From Lingula anatina (Eukaryota; Brachiopoda; Lingulata; Lingulida; Lingulidae), in NCBI RefSeq assembly GCF_001039355.2, contig NW_019775314.1, positions 444,852 through 471,554 on the forward strand: DNA of 26,703 nucleotides, read 5' to 3'. This document shows positions 19,529-26,703 of this stretch, in pieces (within the stretch, counting starts at the first letter, position 1; every line of letters starts with the position of its first letter). Below the pieces are notes generated by a model, which saw only the letters and a program-made list of their open reading frames with translations, was not told the DNA's origin and searched no databases. The position numbers and the translations under genes were made by a program.

Positions 19529-19684
19529 CTTTGATTTGTTCCCCGAAGCTGATTTAAATCGAAAATTTATCCGTAGCTTCTGTGGTTTGGTGTTACAGAG
19601 ACCAGTGCCTGTCACTGTGGACATGCACCGATACTGTGCAGACTGTTTTGAATATATCATCAGGAGCGTTTTTCGTTTCTTAAG
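19529..19684 (+). CDS. TRAF-like degenerate RING exon
   Basis: The acceptor is CTGGTTACAG and the donor TTAAG|GTATTT, phase 2 at both ends. The exon reads FDLFPEADLNRKFIRSFCGL, then VLQRPVPVTVDMHRYCADCF and EYIIRS. The order C-G-L-V-L-x-R-P ... H-R-Y-C-x-x-C-F matches the N-terminal RING of TRAF signalling adaptors, which normally reads C-x2-C ... C-G-H-R-x-C-x2-C. Two zinc ligands appear lost: Arg (CGT, one transition from TGT) replaces the first Cys, and Asp-Met precedes His where Cys-Gly is usual. No TRAF zinc fingers, MATH domain or further exons were found nearby. It is either an isolated relic or an exon of a diverged gene. Confidence 0.45.
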
Positions 19685-20257
19685 GTATTTAAACAAGATC
19701 AAAGATGAAACCTTGGCTTATCACCGTTAGCCTACTAATAGGAGAAATTTTCTTTAGAATTGATCAGATAAACTTTATTTTGAAGTGTATGGTATACTTA
19801 TTGAAACAATAAAAACATCAGTTCTAAACAGCTTTTGGCATAATACATTTTAGATACTGAAATGCTTTTATTCGTTGTTTTTTTAATTAAAATAAATGAG
19901 TCATTGTTAGTAGACTTTTTGGCAGCTTAACAGAACAAGTTTGTAAGTCATGTAAAGATTAGGGATATGACATACGTTAAGCAGTCGCAGGTACACTGTA
20001 ATGGCTAAATTAGGGCACTCCTTGTTAACAAAAAGATAAAACTACTTGTAGCTTTGCTATGCGCGTGATTTATATAATTTAAGCTAACGGCTTTTTGTTT
20101 CATTTTTAGCAAAACGTGGACCAACGTACCATATAGATTTTATACATTTAATTGTTAAAAGCGGTGACTTTGTAAGCCCATAGGGCTGGGCCGTTACACA
20201 TATATATATGTATTATGTATTATATTTGCAAAATATTAAAAACCTATTCTCTCTCCC

Positions 20258-20259
<2 letters not shown>

Positions 20260-20338
<79 letters not shown>

Positions 20339-20362
20339 TTGTGTTTGTGTGTGTGTTTGTGG
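20260..20362. repeat. compound (CA)n(CT)n(GT)n microsatellite
   Basis: (AC)n at 20260-20307, (CT)n to 20332, then GT-rich to 20362. Overlapping frames rich in His-Thr and Ser-Leu are artefacts. Confidence 0.95.
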
Positions 20363-21385
20363 GAGGGGGGAGCGCGGCTGTGGAAAGCCCACAATATGCA
20401 TGCACGAGCAGATTAGCCTGTGATACTCATCTAGACGCTAATATGCAGGGTAAGAGAATGCTGATGGACTAGTGGAAAGGAAAAGATTGATACTTGATAA
20501 AGAAGAAGATAAAGTTCTCGCCCATGGCCCTGCATCAAGTGTATCCACAAAACAATAAATAGAATGAAAGAAAGGATTAACGAGTACTCTCCACTTAAAA
20601 TTACATATGAAGCGAGCATAGGTTTCCTGTAATGCATATACATCATTACTACCATTCACATAAAGTTTACATGCCAAAATAAAGTTTTAAAACTGCACCT
20701 TTTCAAATTTCTGGTCGTAAATTGGCCTATTTAATCCCCCCCTCCCCCTCATTTCGATTAAATTGCGTAACATAATGTTTTACGCATACCAGTTGCGCGC
20801 ACAATTTAATTATTCAAACGAGGATTGTAGAAAACAGGTTATATTTTTATAAAGCAGACAAAACATGTTTAATATTCATTGTTTCGGAAGATTGAAACGA
20901 TGCCCCTTGGTGTTTGATATGCTATTTGAAACGATATAATGTCATCTGATCGGGTTTAGAGACAATGTTTTGACATGACAACTTGCTCAATATAAAATGC
21001 ATCTTTAATTTGCTAATACGACTCGATTAAGTAGCAGCAGCATATGGGGGTACAAAACTAAAACATACCCTGTAGTTTTCATTGAGACTTTTTTGTCGGA
21101 ACAGTCAACTTCACAGCTATTTAATCACAACAATGGGTAGCACAAATTGGTGCATTAGAATTTTCTGAAAAGTGGTTCCTTCTGATTACCTTCTGATGCC
21201 TTTGATGAAACATCGTAAAAAGTGATTAATCAACTGAGTATTTGTCTTTTACTTGTACCCTAGGTTCTAGATTTCAGTTTTGCCAGCCCGTTCTTGATTT
21301 CATATATAACCCACATTAGCAAAACTGACTCTAGCCAGTACCGTCGACCTAAGGGCGTGTTCGGCAGAATTTTGCCTGGGGCGCT

Positions 21386-21464
21386 TCCATATTTGGAAGT
21401 CACAAGTCTCGTACGTTACACCTATGTCCGCCTGGAGCTCCATATTTGGAAGTCATAAGTCTCG
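21386..21464. promoter_or_regulatory. two CArG-type boxes in a duplicated 26-bp word
   Basis: CCATATTTGG occurs at 21387-21396 and 21440-21449, 53 bases apart. Each copy is followed by AAGTCA(C/T)AAGTCTCG. CCATATTTGG fits the SRF consensus CC(A/T)6GG. Function is not shown, and no adjacent promoter was recognised. Confidence 0.4.
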
Positions 21465-22276
21465 CCTGGAGTTGCCTTTCCCGCCTTGTGTAATTTGTGT
21501 TTATATCTCCAGAAGCAAATGTTTTTTTTTTTTTATAGGCAAAAAATACAAAAAAAAAACATCTGGTATATCTTTTTCTTTCAAAATATATTATTTATTT
21601 TTCAGTTTAAATCTTATATACAGTAAATAAAATTAAATAAAGCAAAATTAAATTTGTTTTACGTTTCATTTCGGACTAATGACATACAACTGTAGATTCA
21701 CCGCGGAGCAGTTCTTTTTGATTGACGGATACGCAATATTGTCACTGTTCTTCAGCAGTACTGTGAAGCCATCCCGTGAAAAGGTTTGAATAGTTAACAA
21801 AATAACTTCACAGTGTCCCTGACACTCAGGGCATTTACTTGAAGCATTTTATTCAATGTATTGAAATTTAACCTCTTTAACTTCTCTTTACCAGGCAATA
21901 AATAAACAAAAATCATATAAGTCAAATATCACTCACTACTAATTCGTAAAAGATTTCTCTTCAACCCCCTCCAAAAAAAGTAAGAAAAACATGGATGCAG
22001 CACGTGCACGTTCCAGCTTAGCCATTACTTCTTTTACCAGAGGATTCTTATATACTGTAAATTTGATCTGCACTATGAAAGAGGACTTTGTGCATACCAT
22101 ATCGTTTATGGATTTTCCTTTGTTACAACGCACATTATCAGTCAGATAAATACAATAAATAAACAGTCATTAAAAAGCGTGGCCAAAGCAAGGTTCTTAT
22201 TTTAAAGAACATTGGGGACAAAACACTCTAATATTTTTCTAGATGTTTCGGAAATTCTGATATATCATTATATATG

Positions 22277-22662
22277 TTAATTCATTGCAGGAATTGTGAG
22301 ATAAAATGCTTTGTTAATGCTCAAAAAAGAGCAGTGTACTTGGTTCTCTTTCTTTTTTAGCCTTTTTCCAGTTAACTTCAGGATGTCTGTAACACATTTG
22401 CGTGTTCTACCTTTACGGTTGTAGTACTTTTTTACACAACCTAAAAACGTTTTAATGAATGGGGACCCTGTAGCTGCATATCTTTTTGCTGCACATCCCG
22501 GCAAAGTTGCAAACGCCAGCAAGAAATCTGCTTCTTGGGCGGCGGGGACTGTGCTTAATGATTTTTTACAGTCCTTTTCGCCTTCGGCATCTTTCATGAT
22601 AGCACTTCTACATTTAGTTCTTTTGGAAACGGCTTCCTTTCCCGTGTTATCGGCACTCCCAC
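22277..22662 (-). CDS. caspase exon 6: linker and p10 small subunit
   Basis: The acceptor is TTACATTTCAG, and two bases complete a Gly codon. A linker (GSADNTGKEAV onward) leads into VPAAQEADFLLAFATLPG, AAKRYAATGSPFIKTF and a C-terminal CSFLSINKAFYL before TAA. This is the full p10 pattern (ADFLLA-A-T-PG, then S-x-x-R, GS-x-F, and the terminal F-x-S-x-x-K-x-x-Y). No canonical AATAAA was found just downstream on this strand. Confidence 0.93.
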
Positions 22663-25600
22663 CTGAAATGTAAAATCAATTATGTGCATGTTCATACCCT
22701 GGTTGAGAAAGACGAGGCATTTCCCTGAGATTTTTTTTATATTGGTAAGGTTTGGAGTGTTCTGCCTTGTCACTATGAAATATCTGATCACCGACTATTT
22801 TTTAAAAGCTTGAACATGCAATTGCAAAAGCGCGCCCTTATCATAAAAGGTTAATCTGCAAAAGGTAAATGAAAAGAAGTCACTATGAAATACTGTTAAG
22901 TACCATATATATTTTCTACTAAATATGGCTGGAGATATGATATTATTTTGATTCGGCAAACAAACCACTTGTGCTAAATTTTAGAATACTATAGCTTTCA
23001 AAACGGTGCTCTTCCCCTTACATAGTGTTGGCATTATCGTCGGTACATACCATCATTAAGTTCTGCGCCACCTAGACACATTTGTGAGACGAATAACCTT
23101 GGTTTATTTTCAAGCTGTGGACAATTCTTCGAATAGAAGTACGATATTAAATCAGCCAAAAAAATACGCTCTCCGTCCACTGTGTAAAAATAACTGAAAG
23201 GATGGGACATAAAAATAAAATGAACATGAACTACACGTCTTTTATATGCGCGTGACAAATCAGTTAAAAAGAAAAAAATTTGGCTTTGTAATAATAATTT
23301 AAGGAAATAAACTTAGAAATATGTTTTGTCATGAATATACATGTATATAAAAGCAGTAAAGAGTAATGGATGCGTACCCGTCTTCCCCGTGCGAAAGCAC
23401 GAAGCAAACAAAGGAGTCGTAATGAGCTTCCATTTTAGACCCCAACTGTCTCAAACGATGTTTCAGGTCAGAACAAGTATAGTCTCTGAACTTGATGACC
23501 TTATATTTTAGTTTACTGAACACGTCTTCTATGTGCTCTGAAAAGACAATAAGAAGTTTACATTTTTTAAATGCACACCCAGGCGGCATGGGTAGATAAG
23601 CATGTATAAAAAGGTTACGAGGGAGTGTTGAAAGCAAAAATAATTTTTAGATTTGGAAGACCCTCCCCAACGCGCCTCTTTAATTTTCCTTTGTGATATG
23701 TGCGATGCGTTTTCCTACAATTAATTAATTAATAGTAAAATACAACCTTGAGAAGAAAAGAAACATGTTATCACGGATATTTAGAATACTTACTTTCATC
23801 CTTCATTGTGCCGTAACGATTGTGCATTTTTGTCGCTGGGAAATAACGGCAATTGTTAATGATCAGAGTAATTCCTCGATATTGGCCTTCCGAAGTGATG
23901 CTATAAGCACTCTCTGTGGAAGATGCGGTACTCGCTAAAATTGGACAAAAGTAATTAATACTATTTAAATGTGGACAGTGTAATATTTCTGAAAAATTTG
24001 CTGTTATTGTTAAAATTGCCGCCACATCTTATGCAGATTAAATGAAAACATGTATGCAAATTTATTTTAGGGTTTATATACTGATAATAAAATAGTTTTA
24101 CATTATTTATACGAAAAATAACCGATCACTTAGATGTTAGCATTCTCAACATCAGTAAAGACAGAAATACACAATATAGGAATGAAATAAATTCTAAAAA
24201 CATTCCTATCACTCGATTTGGGAAATGGAACGTACTCTCTGAGCATGTTCTGGTCCTCCGATTTCCCGTAACTTGTAAGCCTAATCTGGGGTAGACGTAT
24301 GGTGGAGTTTCCACATGAGGGGAAGCCTCTGAGTTTTCGTCCTCTTGAATTTCAGGAACACAGCTTTCCATAATTGGGTATTTTAACACAGGGGCACTAC
24401 TGTTCGTTAAAACGGTGGACATGTTTGTTTCACCAGAACTGTTTTTGTTTTTATCAAATTTAGACCTTTCTATCTGCGAATTTGGGCCTATTCCAGTGGT
24501 TTTACCGGGCACTTTTTTTGGAGGCTGCCTTGGTAACTTTGCTACATCAGGTTTGACTTTGTTGACCAACATTGCTTTGCCATCGTTACGATTTACAGCA
24601 CCTCTCCTCTTTTTACCTTTGCGACTAGCTTTCTTTTTTCTATGAAACCTGACAAGGTGTCGAATTTTTCTTTTTATGAAAATTGGGTCGAAGAATGGTC
24701 GGTAAAAATAAAATTCTTGCAGAAAACAAAATAGTTTGAATGGAATTCTGCTAAGGGTAACCCTTTGAAAATTCCTTGTGAGAACGAGAATTGATTTCCC
24801 TTTTATGAGAATGGTGCTAAAAAAATTTTGGTAATAATCGAAGCTATCCAGAAAACAAATGCCAACTGAAATGTGGACCGAGAAGTTTTCAGCAAGCATC
24901 ACCGGCAAATCGTCCAAACTCATACTTATTGGAAAATACCTGTAACTACATATACACCATGCCATAAGTGCAATTATAGATTCCAAATGTGCTGCGAACT
25001 TGAGGTACGGCCACGTATTTCTTGCAGAAACACCGACTAGTTTTGCCATGATATAACAAGAATCGCGGTTGCAAAACTTTTTGAAACTTTTTCGCTGCAG
25101 AATAAAGACATTCGTCTTGGCACCAAATATTCTATCTAATTCTGTTGCCCACTTAAATATAAAAATGGCAATGACCACATAAATAGCAAATAGCTGAAGC
25201 CGAAATAAACTAAAAAATAAATTCCTCATCTCTTCCACAATGCCGACTTGTTTGATGAATGACCAAGATGACAAAGCGGAGCATAACATAGAGGTCAGTC
25301 CCACGGCAAAATGCAACGTCGATGGAAACACTGACATGACCTTGAAAGTAAAGAAAAGTTATGTCTGTGAATAAGACAAGAAGGAAACTTTAACAAATAG
25401 TGGCGTTTACTCAACACAAAAGTTGAAGTAGTATATTTTTTACAAATAGAGACGTTAACTCAAAGATTAAATGTTAAAGTAATATCCATGCAAGGCCATT
25501 CTCCAATTTCTAACACTGATTTTTCGAAATCACTGCATTATACTTTGTAGGGTCATGTTGTATGTGCATACTTTCAAGAAAGGCGAGGCATGATCTTTTT

Positions 25601-26381
25601 CAGACCATTTGCCAAGAAGCGATCGAAGCATTGGCATTGAGTTATTTTACTTGATGGCCGTCCATAGAAACTAAACTGTCGTGTTTAAGACAGATTTGAA
25701 AGTGATAAACTTGGACCCATCAGTACAAATTCAAAAGTTTTAAATATAAGCTTGAGCATCAGTCTTTTAAAATACTTCGAAAACAGATTACGACTGATTT
25801 GCTCCATACATTATTTTTCTCGTAACTTAAATAAAACACCCAATACTTTATTAAAATATTTAAATAAAAGTGTCATTTGAAAAGTCTTCTGACCATGCAG
25901 ACCTAGCTTGTCGAAAATATCCATTTATTTTAAGATCCTTAGTGTCTCGTATCTAGCCTCGAAAGAACTTCTAGAAAGAACTTCTAGAAAAATAAACTTG
26001 TTGAAATAGTAAGATAAAAGTTCTTCAAATCATAAAAAAATATGTGTGTGTGACCCCGTTTCGTCAGATTTGAGTAGGGGCCTACCTATTTTGTCACACG
26101 TGCTGTCAAAAGCTGTGTAAAGTTTAATTTATCATTAAAGAAGAAAGTTATCTCACTGAAGTCAATAATCTGTCAGTAATTTTGTTGTGAAATATGGGAT
26201 TGAAAGGAACAGTAATATCCGTGAATATTGCAAGTCATTCATCAGTCCATCGTATTCTTCTCTGGAAGCCATGATTAACACTTCATCTTTCCAAATTGTT
26301 ATGCAGTTGGTGCTTTTCATCCAAAACATTTTACTGTGCACTTACCTTTGCAAAACTAATGAAACGTTGCAATGGACCCAT
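22277..26381 (-). CDS. caspase with multi-pass membrane N-terminus (six exons)
   Basis: Exons 26346-26381, 24236-25340, 23794-23934, 23378-23537, 23051-23193 and 22277-22662 join in phase at every GT-AG intron, giving 1971 bases (656 codons plus stop). Caspases are Cys proteases that cut after Asp. Catalytic H477 (SHGEDG) and C520 (QMCLG) are 43 residues apart. The P1-Asp pocket residues R420 (NRYGT), Q518 and R589 are kept, while the usual Trp before the last Arg is Lys. p10 follows (ADFLLAFATLPG, GSPFIKTF). Residues 1-235 have strongly hydrophobic segments (about 17-41, 54-77, 129-150) and weaker ones near 166-235. Residues 240-380 form a basic, then acidic linker. There is no CARD or DED. 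Candidate processing Asp residues in the p20/p10 linker are D528, D533 and D553. The fusion rests on splice phase and signal quality, not transcripts. Confidence 0.72.
22663..23050 (-). other. caspase intron 5
   Basis: This 388-base A+T-rich intron has donor G|GTATGT and acceptor CATTTCAG. I saw nothing else in it. Confidence 0.85.
23051..23193 (-). CDS. caspase exon 5: catalytic cysteine
   Basis: The acceptor is CTTTCAG and the donor GATG|GTATGT. One base completes Gly481. The exon codes for the loop after SHGEDG, VDGERIFLADLISYFYSKNC, P-x-L-x-x-KPRLF and VSQMCLGG. The KP-x-LF ... Q-x-C-x-G pattern is the caspase active-site strand. Usual QAC(R/Q/G)G is replaced by QMCLG, with Cys and Gln kept. 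Confidence 0.93.
23378..23537 (-). CDS. caspase exon 4: catalytic histidine
   Basis: The acceptor is TTGTCTTTTCAG and the donor GACGG|GTACGC. The exon reads HIEDVFSKLKYKVIKFRDYT, then a helix, then DSFVCFVLSHGEDG. This is the core p20 pattern, with the catalytic His in SHG. Confidence 0.95.
23794..23934 (-). CDS. caspase exon 3: start of p20
   Basis: The acceptor is CCAATTTTAG and the donor GAAA|GTAAGT. After a serine-rich lead (STASSTESAYS) it reads YRGITLIINN, then NRYGTMKDE. RG-x-x-LIINN is the first p20 strand, and the Arg of RYGT is one of three Asp-pocket residues. The acceptor needs an upstream phase-1 donor, which the exon at 24236-25340 supplies. Confidence 0.93.
24236..25340 (-). 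CDS. caspase exon 2: membrane segments and linker
   Basis: The acceptor is CTTTTCTTTACTTTCAAG (phase 0) and the donor GAGA|GTACGT (phase 1). The 368 residues begin VMSVFPSTLHFAVG. Hydrophobic segments include LTSMLCSALSSW, LQLFAIYVVIAIFIF and SIIALMAWCICSY, followed by aromatic-rich stretches such as KLFCFLQEFYFY. A strongly basic block (RFHRKKKASRKGKKRR) marks the likely cytosolic face. A hydrophilic linker with an acidic patch (EIQEDENSE) follows. The membrane part matches no family I know. The frame stays open 35 codons past the donor. Confidence 0.7.
25341..26345 (-). other. caspase intron 1
   Basis: A 1005-base A+T-rich intron with a very strong donor (AAAG|GTAAGTGC). It contains a 13-base tandem duplication with two TTCTAGAA palindromes (25962-25987). 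No exon was recognised in it. Confidence 0.65.
26346..26381 (-). CDS. caspase exon 1: start codon
   Basis: ATG at 26379-26381 opens 12 codons, MGPLQRFISFAK, ending at donor AAAG|GTAAGTGC in phase 0, which fits the next exon exactly. Translation could instead begin at the Met two codons into exon 2 (25337). Confidence 0.55.
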
Positions 26382-26703
26382 TTTTTTCACAGTTGATTCA
26401 GCAGCCAGTACATTATATTTCACTTCTGTTCGCCTATCAAAATAGATCGGTGTTAGACCCTGTTACAAATGTCATTGATTTCAATATTTAAAGCGGTTAC
26501 AGTATCCAAAATATTTAAGTTGTGTGCTGTTTTATATAGTAGAATTGCTTTCTAAATCTAAAACGAAACTGTAAACGTGCGTTTTATGTGAAATTCCAAA
26601 ACATGCAAATTCAACGTTAACCTACAAGTACATTACAGGATTACAGGAAGCCTAGTAAACGAACAAACTTCCCCATTGAGAGATGGAAAAATGTTAACTT
26701 TGT
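26382..26703. other. upstream flank of the caspase gene
   Basis: Apart from the TATA-like word, no exon, repeat or other site was recognised. Confidence 0.5.
26530..26538 (-). promoter_or_regulatory. possible TATA box of the caspase gene
   Basis: The minus strand reads TATATAAAA about 150 bases upstream of the first ATG, leaving room for a transcription start near 26500 and a 5' UTR of about 120 bases. The surrounding DNA is A+T-rich, so chance is likely enough. Confidence 0.3.

Larger units (their letters stand above)
19685..22276. other. non-coding stretch between TRAF-like exon and caspase
   Basis: It contains a compound (CA)(CT)(GT) microsatellite (20260-20362) and a duplicated CArg-type word (21386-21464). 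A minus-strand frame at 21939-22133 (MRCNKGKSIND start) looks mildly coding but lacks support. No other feature is visible. Confidence 0.55.

Noticed and set aside
20208-20472. Plus-strand frames rich in His-Thr and Ser-Leu
   Set aside because: Translation of the compound microsatellite.
21939-22133. Minus-strand 64-codon frame just past the caspase stop
   Set aside because: It looks mildly coding, but there is no acceptor, donor, promoter or domain. It could be caspase 3' UTR.
23329-23377. Extension of the caspase His exon past SHGEDG
   Set aside because: The frame continues into the intron. The GTACGC donor and the phase match to the Cys exon place the exon end at 23378.
24415-24645. Plus-strand hydrophobic frame opposite the caspase linker
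   Set aside because: It is the antisense of exon 2 of the caspase gene, where Lys/Arg-rich codons read as Phe/Leu.
1-26703. CRISPR arrays, operons, bacterial RBS, tRNA or rRNA genes
   Set aside because: Introns and repeats show animal DNA. The tandem repeats lack regular spacers, and no cloverleaf or rRNA core was recognised by eye.

Overview
The window is a draft-assembly piece of an A+T-rich animal genome. It has short exons bounded by GT-AG introns, many microsatellites, several foldback elements, one 305-base N gap and one single N. The gene content (class B1 peptide-hormone GPCR, caspase, TRAF-like RING exon, possible F-type-lectin remnant) and frequent TAGGCCTA palindromes suggest a marine invertebrate. 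The phylum cannot be fixed from the sequence.

Layout, left to right. (1) About 1.6-10.6 kb, minus strand: six exons, all in compatible phase, of a secretin-family (class B1) GPCR. They cover the hormone-receptor ectodomain and TM1-TM4. TM5 to the C-terminus lies beyond the left edge, and the signal-peptide exons were not found. (2) About 10.3-10.9 kb: two mobile elements, one of which abuts the 3' splice site of the GPCR ectodomain exon. (3) About 11.3-11.6 kb: a broken lectin-like remnant. (4) About 11.8-14.6 kb, minus strand: three phase-matched exons of an unrecognised gene. A possible YY1/ETS promoter with a short first exon lies at 16.85-16.91 kb. (5) 15.3-16.0 kb, plus strand: an intronless 230-residue ORF with a caspase-like His/Cys pair. 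(6) 16.0-17.8 kb: a mobile element carrying the N gap, a possible 3' coding end, a MITE and an element fragment. (7) 17.8-22.2 kb: mostly non-coding, with hairpins, a foldback element, a degenerate TRAF-like RING exon at 19.5 kb and a compound microsatellite. (8) 22.3-26.4 kb, minus strand: a six-exon caspase gene, apparently complete.

The main result is the caspase model. All five introns join in phase to give 656 codons. The first exon (12 codons) splices to a 1105-base exon coding for several hydrophobic segments and a long basic linker. That exon splices in phase to four exons coding for p20 and p10. The product would be a caspase with a multi-pass membrane N-terminus in place of a CARD or DED. 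It keeps the catalytic His and Cys and the three residues of the Asp-binding pocket, but the active-site pentapeptide is QMCLG rather than QACxG. If intron 2 is retained, the frame runs on through another hydrophobic segment to a stop, giving a caspase-less membrane protein.

A caspase, a caspase-like H/C ORF and a TRAF-like RING exon within 11 kb hint at a cell-death or innate-signalling neighbourhood. This is inference, because two of the three are short or degenerate.
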